Below, piece by piece: positions 1-7,199 of a stretch of 11,867 nt of DNA. Both the position numbers and the translations under genes were made by a program. Below the pieces are notes generated by a model, which worked only from the letters and a program-made list of their open reading frames with translations, did no database searches and was not told where the DNA came from. The stretch's first letter is position 1, and each line of letters starts with the position of its first letter. The stretch covers positions 1-11,867 of the forward strand of contig PWUC01000077.1 of assembly GCA_003562655.1 (NCBI GenBank), written 5' to 3'. The stretch is from Clostridia bacterium. Its GTDB lineage: Bacteria; Bacillota_E; SLMV01; PUMD01.

Positions 1-1555
<1,555 letters not shown>

Positions 1556-1603
1556 CCACTCCTAGCACAGCCACTTCCCAGCTCATACCAGGCTCGGGGG
1601 GCA

Positions 1604-2029
1604 TCAGGAAGGTGGACTGTCCTGAACCGGAAAACCCACGTCGGTAGAATCCGTCTCGGCCTGCTTCTTTCTGCGCAGCCAGCCCCGCAGGAGGCCCAGT
1701 CCCTCCCGGGCAGCGCCAACTCCCACCTTGAGGGCGCCCCTGGATGGAAACCACTGTGGCGACAGGCGCCGGAGCGCAACCGCCGCAACCTCCTCGGCGA
1801 TTCTCCGTCCGGACTTCGTCATGCGCCGAACCTCCATCACCGTTCGCCGCGTCTCCCGGATGAGAGGTAGAACCTCACTGGTCATTGCCTTGACTTCGGA
1901 GGTGACACTGTCCCGCAGGTGTGTCAGTTCCCGATACATACGCAGGCCGAAGACGACGACAACGATCCAGGCAGCTGCGTTGATGACCCCGGCTATGGCA
2001 ATAACGTATAGAAGAGTGTGCTCAGTCAT
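1604..2029 (-). CDS. DUF948-like single-pass membrane protein
   Basis: A 141-residue protein with one N-terminal transmembrane helix (about residues 7-28, rich in Ile, Val and Ala). A long, charged, helical stretch follows (about 30-90), with spaced TSEVKAM/TSEVLPL-type repeats and an RRTVMEVRRM segment. This layout, an N-terminal anchor and an amphipathic helical tail, is typical of DUF948 proteins such as Bacillus YtxG, which in Bacillota usually stand beside ytxH-like genes, as here. The basic C-terminal region (around LRRKKQ) is probably cytoplasmic. The start ATG overlaps the stop of the ytxH-like gene as ATGA, so translation is probably coupled and no separate ribosome binding site is needed. 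The biochemical role is unknown; Bacillus relatives are described as general stress proteins. The family call rests on architecture and neighbourhood rather than a diagnostic motif. Confidence 0.75.
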   Translation of the reverse strand: MTEHTLLYVIAIAGVINAAAWIVVVVFGLRMYRELTHLRDSVTSEVKAMTSEVLPLIRETRRTVMEVRRMTKSGRRIAEEVAAVALRRLSPQWFPSRGALKVGVGAAREGLGLLRGWLRRKKQAETDSTDVGFPVQDSPPS

Positions 2030-2334
2030 GGCGTCGGATCCAGATTTTCCTCCAGCTCTTCCAGCTTCTTCTCCACTGCCCCCAGCTTCTCATCAAGATC
2101 CTCAGCCGATGGCATGTGGCGGGAGGTCCGTCGCATGACCTCTTCTGCTCCATCCTTGAGCTTCAGTGTGAATTCGCCAGCACCATCGCGAAAGTCCTCT
2201 GCCACCAGCCTGGCCTGTTCCCTGAGCTTCTGTCGCGTCTCATCGCCGCTCTCGGGGGCGAACATGAGACCGGCACCAAATCCCAGGATCCCACCGACTA
2301 CCATTCCGAGCAGGAAATCCGTAGTGTCAGACAT
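2026..2334 (-). CDS. YtxH-domain small membrane protein
   Basis: A 102-residue protein that starts at the ATG at 2334. A longer reading from 2388 is possible, but the promoter -10 box lies inside that extension, and AGGGAG stands just upstream of the 2334 ATG. The N-terminus FLLGMVVGGILGFGAGLMFAP is a Gly-rich transmembrane helix (about residues 7-27) followed by APESGDETRQKLRE. This is the YtxH-domain signature: a glycine-zipper-like helix, then 'LFAPxSGxExR'. The C-terminal part (about 77-98) is acidic and heptad-like, probably a coiled coil. In Bacillota, YtxH proteins are small membrane or stress-associated proteins of unknown mechanism. It is the first gene of the ytxH-DUF948-yihY-ligA operon and overlaps the next gene by 4 bases. 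Confidence 0.87.
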   Translation of the reverse strand: MSDTTDFLLGMVVGGILGFGAGLMFAPESGDETRQKLREQARLVAEDFRDGAGEFTLKLKDGAEEVMRRTSRHMPSAEDLDEKLGAVEKKLEELEENLDPTP

Positions 2335-2368
2335 CAAAGACCATCTCCCTTCATCCGTATCATCTGCT

Positions 2369-2397
2369 ATTATACCATCATCTAGCATATGACACTA
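2369..2397 (-). promoter_or_regulatory. Extended -10 sigma-A-type promoter for the ytxH-ligA operon
   Basis: Read on the minus strand, a perfect TATAAT (2374-2369) is preceded by TGG, forming an extended -10 element (TGnTATAAT). At a 17-base spacing the -35 region reads TAGTGT, a poor match to TTGACA, as is common when an extended -10 is present. Transcription would start near 2362, leaving a leader of about 28 bases that contains the AGGGAG ribosome binding site for the ATG at 2334. No other good promoter was seen within the operon, so ligA is probably transcribed at least partly from here. Confidence 0.72.
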
Positions 2398-2429
2398 CAC
2401 CGAAGAATCGACTCCAGGCCGCAAAAACG

Positions 2430-2764
2430 GCGTCCCCACCCATGACGACATCTCCGAGGCACCCTTTCGCACATCCCCAAACAGGGCATGATGCTCTCTA
2501 TTGCCCGGTGAGAAGAGGGCACCCTGAGTGACACTCCTTCCCGATATCTACGTGACCTCAGAATGCCCCCCTTCTCCTCGACAGCCGGGTTTGTACCGGG
2601 ATCCGACGTAGAGCCGTTTCTTGACGCGGTGAGGTTCCCGGCGATGCCCGTCTTCCGCGTGGGCATCGCCGGGGAGCCCGTGTTGCCTGACGAGGACCTC
2701 GCTGCCCATGCTGGCCTTCCGAACCCCTTCCCACTTTACTGCACACTGCAACTATTCCTGCCAT
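2430..2764 (-). pseudogene. Decayed MOSC-domain protein gene
   Basis: Remnants collinear with small MOSC proteins (sulfur-carrier domains tied to molybdenum-cofactor metabolism) are spread over three minus-strand frames. ATG at 2764, with a GAGGAG ribosome binding site 8 bases upstream, opens MAGIVAVCSKVG. The next frame gives GVRKASMGSEVLVRQHGLPG and then GDAHAEDGHR (around 2670-2641), the family's hallmark 'GIxGDAHAGxWHR' region. About 45 residues then seem deleted before LYVGSRYKPG (from 2613), which matches 'LPVGTRFxxG'. EVT followed by TAG (2550-2548) sits where the family has 'EVTQIG', so a glutamine codon CAG has become amber. A third frame carries IMPCLGMCERV (2489-2460), matching 'IMPREGIFARV'. 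The gene therefore has at least two frameshifts, one internal deletion and one nonsense change, and cannot make a functional protein. The 3' boundary is approximate. The match is to remembered family consensus, not an alignment. Confidence 0.68.
2637..2673. repeat. 13-bp perfect inverted repeat with 11-base loop
   Basis: Arms CCCGGCGATGCCC (2637-2649) and GGGCATCGCCGGG (2661-2673) are exact reverse complements around an 11-base loop. There is no T-run on either strand, so it is not a standard intrinsic terminator. It lies inside the decayed MOSC gene, over the codons for the GDAHAEDGHR region, so it may have arisen as the gene decayed or may be a chance product of GC-rich coding sequence. Confidence 0.6.
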
Positions 2765-2771
2765 GGCAGTA

Positions 2772-2895
2772 TCTCCTCGCCCTCCCGTCGCTGACATTGC
2801 CGATGGGACTCCGACGAATGGCCCCGGATTCAGATGGAGCTCCATGCAGGGGCTTGCGTGGAACTGCCGACCGGATGCTCTCCGCCAGATCCCGA
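2772..2895 (-). pseudogene. Probable remnant of mogA/moaB-type molybdopterin adenylyltransferase (C-terminal part)
   Basis: The minus-strand frame from about 2895 to 2772 reads DRDLAESIRSAVPRKPLHG and continues with GAIRRSPIGNVSDGRARR. It lines up in order with the C-terminal region of MogA/MoaB proteins, roughly 'GLAEAMRAAS-KTPHA-GIRGxTLIVNLPGSPxAVRE'. MogA/MoaB adenylylates molybdopterin before molybdenum insertion, and its genes commonly neighbour MOSC genes. This remnant ends 7 bases before the MOSC start codon, which fits a former mogA-MOSC operon. Neither the N-terminal part nor the TTGGTG active-site loop was found in any frame, and the resemblance is degenerate. The call leans on position as well as sequence and could be wrong. 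Confidence 0.33.
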
Positions 2896-3251
2896 TCACA
2901 GGCTCCCGCCCTGCAGCGGCTCAGCCAGGTCGGCTGTGACCGCTCGAAACAGCCGCAACGGAGCTTCAATGTGCATGTGAGCCGCATGTGATTGCGCTCT
3001 GCACAAAGGTGTCACACTGAAAGCTGCCGCAAAATCCACCGTCCGCCGTGCCGTCCACTGCGTACAGGTGCGCGGTGCAGCCGGGGCGGTGCAGCAGCGC
3101 CTGGAGACAGTCCGATCGGTTCCCCATGCTCCCATTTTAGGGAGCGCAGGCCCCGGCAGCAGTTCCGCTCACGTTCACACAACACAGGACATTCACTGCA
3201 CAGGATAACGGGCCTCGCCGTAGAAATCCTTAGGCATCCCCGCAGTTGCCG
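2896..3251. other. Gap with no intact gene upstream of the M24 hydrolase
   Basis: Nothing convincing was found on the plus strand. On the minus strand, a 53-codon frame with five cysteines (3127-2966, ATG start) has GC-rich third positions. A different frame contains VTPLCRAQSH and HMHIEAPLRL, faintly like the 'IPLCHPL...IEA' part of MoaC. These may be further fragments of the decayed molybdenum-cofactor locus, but neither is strong enough to call. A 6-bp stem (GCTCCC/GGGAGC, 3128-3145) stands directly upstream of the 53-codon frame. No clear promoter for the M24 gene could be recognised. Confidence 0.4.
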
Positions 3252-3262
3252 AAAGGAGGAGG
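3252..3262 (+). promoter_or_regulatory. Strong ribosome binding site that fixes the TTG start of the M24 gene
   Basis: AAAGGAGGAGG at 3252-3262 closely matches the anti-Shine-Dalgarno sequence. It stands 6 bases before the TTG at 3269, which makes TTG rather than a downstream ATG the most likely start. Confidence 0.8.
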
Positions 3263-3268
3263 TCCGTC

Positions 3269-4462
3269 TTGCGTTTTCTCCCGAGAGAAGTCTTCACTGA
3301 CAGACACCGGCAGATCCAGCGGTACCTTGAACGGGAAAATTACGAGGCCTTCGTCATCCTCACTTCTGACAACTTCTACTATCTATCCGGTTTCTTTTTG
3401 GATGTCGCCCCCTGGGAACGTCCTGTGGCACTGGTGATCCCGCGGTCGGCAGAACCCCTTTTGGTGATGAACGAGCTGTCCACCAACCACATACGAATGG
3501 CGAAAGAGCGGAGCTCCCTGGCCGTCGACGATGTCTACTTCTGGCGTGAACATCCCTCTTCCACCGATCGCACCTACACCCGGCTGCAGTGGACAGAATT
3601 GCTGGGTCATGAGCTGAAGAGAAGGGGCGTCGATCGTGGGGTCCTGGCCTGCGATGCCAGTTTCGCTCCCATCTCACGGCTGAAGGATGCTCTACCGAGA
3701 ATCGATTTTGTCGTAGAGGCAGAACTGTTGAAGGATATGAGGCTGGTCAAAAATGAGCTGGAACTGAACTTCATCCGCGAAGGTGCCCGGCTGAGTGATT
3801 TCGGACAGGAGGTCTTCCAGGGCCTGGTCGAACCCGGCCGTCTGATGACTGAGGTCGACGCCAGGACCCTGACGGAGATGGTCATCAGGGGCGCCGAGAT
3901 GTTCCCCGCCTGCCGGGTGGAATGCAGGGTTTTCAGTCTGACCGGTCCCGCCTCCGCCTCACCCCACGGGACTGGAGCCGGTTCAGATACCCTCATCGAG
4001 ACCGGCCACGGGATCGTCAACATCATAATCGTCCGACTGAACGGTTATGTCATCGAGAACGAGAGAACGTGGATCGTCGGCGAGCCGACCGAGCTGCAGG
4101 CCGCCGCCTTTGGCGCGGCAGAGCGGGCAACCCTTGCGGCCACCCAACAGATGGTGGCCGGAAACCTGGTATCGGAAATCGACGCCGCCGCGCAGGCAGA
4201 GATCGAGGCCGCGGGCTTTGGCCGGAACATTCGCCACAGGACCGGGCACGGGATCGGGATCGCAGGCCACGAATTCCCCGATGATGTGGCCTTCAACCAC
4301 CGGCCCCTGCTGGCGGGCGAAGTGTGGTCAGCCGAACCCGGAATCTACATTTACGGCGTCGGGGGCTTCCGCCACGACGACACCGTCATCGTGGGAGAGA
4401 CTGAGCCGGAGGTGGTCACCCGGTGGAGTAAGAATCTCGAGGATCAGACCATCAGGGTCTAG
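3269..4462 (+). CDS. M24-family 'pita-bread' hydrolase of creatinase-like type with an altered metal site
   Basis: A 397-residue protein of the Xaa-Pro peptidase/creatinase family. It has an N-terminal creatinase-N domain (about residues 8-150, with SDNFYYLSGFF) and a C-terminal pita-bread catalytic domain (about 160-390). True metallopeptidases carry five ligands (D, D, H, E, E). Here the first Asp motif reads IVNIII (249-254), the second falls on Glu263 of GYVIENERT, the His is kept in RTGHGIG (His327), the first Glu in SAEPGIY (Glu356), and the last motif is RHDD (368-371) instead of RxED. The loss of Asp ligands and the ERT motif (265-267) resemble creatinase, which cleaves creatine without metal. 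His233 in SPHGTG lies where creatinase has its catalytic His. The substrate is unknown: creatine, ectoine-type or another amide are options. The gene is monocistronic, starts with TTG behind a strong ribosome binding site, and its ends match family length. Confidence 0.87.
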   Translation: MRFLPREVFTDRHRQIQRYLERENYEAFVILTSDNFYYLSGFFLDVAPWERPVALVIPRSAEPLLVMNELSTNHIRMAKERSSLAVDDVYFWREHPSSTDRTYTRLQWTELLGHELKRRGVDRGVLACDASFAPISRLKDALPRIDFVVEAELLKDMRLVKNELELNFIREGARLSDFGQEVFQGLVEPGRLMTEVDARTLTEMVIRGAEMFPACRVECRVFSLTGPASASPHGTGAGSDTLIETGHGIVNIIIVRLNGYVIENERTWIVGEPTELQAAAFGAAERATLAATQQMVAGNLVSEIDAAAQAEIEAAGFGRNIRHRTGHGIGIAGHEFPDDVAFNHRPLLAGEVWSAEPGIYIYGVGGFRHDDTVIVGETEPEVVTRWSKNLEDQTIRV

Positions 4463-4741
4463 CAGTCGGGGGGACCCGCTTCCACCTGCCCATCCCCGGG
4501 CCAATGGAAGCAGTGAGGCCGCAGACACGTATCTGGCAAGGAGCCAGAAGCAGACTCATGACGACAGTGGTCCCCCTGTTCTCACCACCGACAGCAGAGG
4601 AGACATCCACTGCAGTTCAGTGAGACGGATGTTACATCCCTCTCAGACAGACACTGACGCGGACCACAGGCAAAATTGAGTAGACTTCTCGAGAAGGACC
4701 CCTGGGCGGCGACCGACCATCATCTGTACTGTCACTGGGGA
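4463..4741. other. Intergenic gap, no gene recognised
   Basis: No frame on either strand reads like a known protein. A 7-bp stem (GCTTCCA 4478-4484, TGGAAGC 4505-4511) with a 20-base GC-rich loop lies just after the M24 stop codon. It could help end transcription, but it lacks a T-run and is a weak candidate. Confidence 0.4.
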
Positions 4742-5223
4742 TCAAGGGCCATCTGCAATCCCGACTGGGGGATTCTCAGGCGGCTGATCCCGCGACCCTC
4801 TTCTGAGGCGCGCCATGTTCAGCACCTCCTGGGAAATGCAACACCCGGATGCAAAAATCAGGGCAATCCTCTCCACCGTACATCCGGCAAAAAGCCCTAT
4901 GAAGGGCTCCAAAAACCTGGGCCTGTGCCCGGCGACCACCGCAGGCGGGTCTGGTTCCAGCTGGACCAGGGCGATAGCCATCCACCCACGGGATGATCCG
5001 CTCTCTGTACCTCATGGGCCAGATCATTGTGGATGCCATGCTTCATGGTCCAGGTCACGGAAGTACTGGTAGCTGCCCTCTCTACCGGCCAGGCCGACCA
5101 CCTCGCCGACGAAGCTGAAACTCTGGAGGATCTTCCTGCCCTCACCGTATATTATGAAGCAGTGTCCCGGGTACCGGGGGCATTGCACTCATTAATCCGA
5201 TCCTGATAAAGCTTAACCTCCAT
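4742..5223 (-). pseudogene. Unidentified gene broken across frames (probable pseudogene)
   Basis: Coding-like stretches with GC-rich third positions succeed each other on the minus strand in different frames. ATG at 5223 opens MEVKLYQDRINECNAPGTR, which stops after 23 codons. A second frame, open from a GTG at 5188, contains IIYGEGRKILQSFSFVGEVV, then SYQYFRDLDHEAW, and ends at 5024. Its TGA overlaps an ATG as ATGA, which opens MIWPMRYRERIIPWVDGYRP. A 79-codon frame from 4981 to 4742 (MAIALVQLEPDPPAVVAG, then a hydrophobic stretch) returns to the second frame. Together they look like one protein of at least about 150 residues hit by two or more frameshifts and a stop codon. No family is recognised. 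Alternatives are two or three small overlapping genes, or programmed frameshifting. No good ribosome binding site stands before the ATG at 5223. Confidence 0.45.
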
Positions 5224-5224
5224 G

Positions 5225-5253
5225 TTGACAAACGAGAAATGCTTCCGTATAAT
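5225..5253 (+). promoter_or_regulatory. Perfect consensus sigma-A promoter for the ABC transporter operon
   Basis: TTGACA (5225-5230), a 17-base spacer and TATAAT (5248-5253) match the housekeeping promoter consensus at all 12 positions. Transcription would begin near 5260, giving a leader of about 50 bases before the GTG at 5313. The surrounding DNA is distinctly AT-richer than the genes. The -35 box lies next to the first codon of the broken minus-strand gene (ATG at 5223-5221). Confidence 0.9.
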
Positions 5254-5312
5254 CTGATAAGATCATATAGTGTCTACTTGAGTATATACGATAGCGGTTG
5301 GAGGGGATTCCG

Positions 5313-6275
5313 GTGGATGCCTATGAGGTGTCGGAGCTGACCAAAATCTACCCCAGAGGCAGTGTCGTCGCAAATGACGGTCTCAACTTCAGCATAAGTC
5401 CCGGTGAGATTTTCGGACTGCTGGGCCCCAATGGAGCAGGCAAGACCACGCTGATCCGACAGCTCCTGGGGCTCCTGCGGCCGACGGAGGGCACCATCCG
5501 CCTGTTCGGCACGGACATCGTGAAAAACGCCGGAGTGGTCCCCCACTACGTCAGCTACCTGAACCAGCGGCCCGGGGCCCTGGCCGACCTGCGGGTCATG
5601 GAGGCGCTGACCATAACGGGTCACCTGCGCTTCATGTCCAGGAGGGACTCGGTACGACAGGCGGAAGGGCTGATGGAAAGATTCGCCCTCGGCGACATCC
5701 GCGGGAGAACCCTGGGGCGGCTGTCCGGGGGCCAGGCCCGGCTGGTCTCCTTGGCCATGGCCCTCATGGGAGATCTCCCCGTCCTGATCCTCGACGAACC
5801 GACCAACGATCTCGATCCAGAGCACCGCAAACAGCTCTGGGAGCAGCTCCTGCAGCTCAATGAGCGGCGGGGCACCACCATCATCCTCGTCACGCACAAC
5901 GTGGTGGAGGCAGAACGGGTGCTCAGTAGGGTCGGCATCATCAACGAGGGCCGGATCATGGCTCTCGGAAGGGTGATGGACCTGAAGGACCGGATAGACA
6001 ACCGGCTGCGACTGGAAGTGACGTTCAGGGAGGATGGGGGACGGTGGCGGGATCAACTCACCCGGACCATGCTGGGCGAGGTTGTGCCCGGAGGCAGGGA
6101 TCGGTTCATTGTGCTGACGCACCGCCAGACGGCACCCGAGGACATCCGAACCCTGATGACCCGGATCCCGCAGGATGCCGTGCAGGACCTGCGCATTCTG
6201 ACTCCAACCCTTGAGGATGTCTATCTGCAGCTGGGAGGAGGTGAACGTCTCAGTGCACATGACGCAGCCCGTTGA
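5313..6275 (+). CDS. ABC transporter ATP-binding protein (ABC-2 exporter type)
   Basis: A 320-residue ATPase that powers the neighbouring permease at the membrane. Motifs in order: Walker A GPNGAGKTT (38-46), Q-loop Gln85, signature LSGGQ (137-141), Walker B VLILDEPTNDLDP (157-169) and H-loop His195 in VTHN. All catalytic residues are present. A C-terminal extension of about 95 residues after the nucleotide-binding domain is common in ATPases of drug, antibiotic or polysaccharide exporters (CcmA/NatA-like). The GTG at 5313 is chosen because GGAGGGG (5300-5306) stands 6 bases upstream; a TTG at 5298 overlaps that site and is unlikely. It is the first gene after a consensus promoter and overlaps the permease by 23 bases. 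The transported substrate cannot be told from sequence. Confidence 0.95.
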   Translation: MDAYEVSELTKIYPRGSVVANDGLNFSISPGEIFGLLGPNGAGKTTLIRQLLGLLRPTEGTIRLFGTDIVKNAGVVPHYVSYLNQRPGALADLRVMEALTITGHLRFMSRRDSVRQAEGLMERFALGDIRGRTLGRLSGGQARLVSLAMALMGDLPVLILDEPTNDLDPEHRKQLWEQLLQLNERRGTTIILVTHNVVEAERVLSRVGIINEGRIMALGRVMDLKDRIDNRLRLEVTFREDGGRWRDQLTRTMLGEVVPGGRDRFIVLTHRQTAPEDIRTLMTRIPQDAVQDLRILTPTLEDVYLQLGGGERLSAHDAAR

Positions 6276-7056
6276 AGGGGCGCGGGTTCCACGGATGACG
6301 CCCGGCGACGCCCTCCGGCGGTGGATCTCGGTCTACCTGGACCTGTTCTTCCTCCGGTGGGCCAACATCCGCAATGAATGGTACTTCCACGTGATCCTGG
6401 GCCCCGTCCTGCCCCTGGCAATGCTGGCATTTCTGAAGATGACGGGAGCCATCCGCGATCCCGAGAGTGCCCTCTACCTGACCGCGGGGAACGCGGTCCT
6501 GGCCCTGGTCCTGGGCCCGATGCAGTCCATCGCCAACGACCTGGCCTGGGGAAGACAGCGCAATGACCTGGAATACCTCGCCACCCTGCCCTTCAGCAAA
6601 CTGCAGATGATCCTGGCCTTCGTGAGTGTGTCGACGATCTTCCCCCTTCCGGCCATGCTGTTCACCATATACCTCGGCAAACTCTGGCTGAAGTTTCCCG
6701 TCCACTTCACCTGGCCCGTTCTTCCCATCATGGTCCTGGCGGGCCTTTCAATGTGCGGGCTCGGGGTCTTCATAGGCGTCTACGCCAGAAACGGGCACCA
6801 CGCCAACATCATGAACACCCTGGCAATGGGTGTGGTAACCTTCCTGTCACCCATCCTCATACCCTACGAGAACCTGCCCCGGCTCCTGCAGTGGACCTCG
6901 AAGCTGCTGCCGACCAGCTACGCAGCCGACGCGTTTCGCGCCAGCCTATCCGGGGCGGCCCCGGCCGAGGTGCTGCCGCAGTGCGCAGTCCTGATCTGTT
7001 TTGCCGTCGTCCTGCTGTACCTGGCAACGAATGGGCTGGACTGGCGTGTGGAATGA
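6253..7056 (+). CDS. ABC-2 type transporter permease
   Basis: A 267-residue integral membrane protein with about six hydrophobic segments, including HVILGPVLPLAMLAFLKM, LPIMVLAGLSMCGLGVFIG and MGVVTFLSPILIP, plus a terminal helix before the final Trp-Arg-Val-Glu. The LLPTSYAADAFRASL stretch before the last helix is typical of ABC-2 permeases ('xLPxtyaxdafR'). It forms the membrane channel of the exporter driven by the upstream ATPase. GTG at 6253 is chosen because GGAGGAGGTG (6234-6243), lying inside the ATPase gene, stands 9 bases before it; an ATG at 6259 is also possible. The coding regions overlap by 23 bases, implying translational coupling. No accessory exporter subunit follows; the operon ends against a hairpin and a convergent gene. 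Confidence 0.9.
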   Translation: MHMTQPVEGARVPRMTPGDALRRWISVYLDLFFLRWANIRNEWYFHVILGPVLPLAMLAFLKMTGAIRDPESALYLTAGNAVLALVLGPMQSIANDLAWGRQRNDLEYLATLPFSKLQMILAFVSVSTIFPLPAMLFTIYLGKLWLKFPVHFTWPVLPIMVLAGLSMCGLGVFIGVYARNGHHANIMNTLAMGVVTFLSPILIPYENLPRLLQWTSKLLPTSYAADAFRASLSGAAPAEVLPQCAVLICFAVVLLYLATNGLDWRVE

Positions 7057-7145
7057 CCCGCGATTTGCCGCCGCTGGCCATCGGAGGCGCAGCAGGGTCA
7101 ACGTAACCACGGTGGTGCGAAACCATCTTCTGAAGCCTCACGGCC

Positions 7146-7183
7146 AGGCGGTCGGCCGGGTGAGGTTCCCCGGCCCACCGCCT
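7146..7183. terminator. Terminator-like hairpin between convergent genes
   Basis: Arms AGGCGGTCGGCCGGG (7146-7160) and CCCGGCCCACCGCCT (7169-7183) pair at 14 of 15 positions around an 8-base loop. It lies between the permease stop (7056) and the M20 stop (7200), where a bidirectional terminator is expected. Neither strand has a run of T after the stem, so it is not a textbook intrinsic terminator and may instead slow polymerase or protect mRNA ends. Confidence 0.5.
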
Positions 7184-7199
7184 GATCGATCTCAACCTG

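Noticed and set aside
2563..2991. 142-codon open frame on the plus strand in the gap before the M24 gene
   Set aside because: It has no recognisable motif or ribosome binding site, and it lies antisense to the MOSC and mogA-like remnants, which explain the coding-like composition better.
2966..3127. 53-codon Cys-rich frame on the minus strand
   Set aside because: Its third positions are GC-rich, but the supposed ribosome binding site sits in a hairpin one base before the ATG and no family is recognised. It is noted in the gap entry rather than called as a gene.
4676..4996. 106-codon open frame on the plus strand
   Set aside because: No family is recognised and no ribosome binding site precedes it. 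The minus-strand frames over the same interval have better codon statistics.
5274..6260. 328-codon open frame on the minus strand
   Set aside because: It is a shadow of the ABC ATPase gene. The plus-strand frame has every ATPase motif and a strong ribosome binding site, while the minus-strand translation is His/Gln/Pro-rich and resembles no protein.
7159..7170. GGTGAGGTTCCC shared by the hairpins at 2628-2639 and 7159-7170
   Set aside because: A 12-base match is expected by chance a few times in a GC-rich window of this size, and it occupies different parts of the two hairpins (arm in one, loop in the other).
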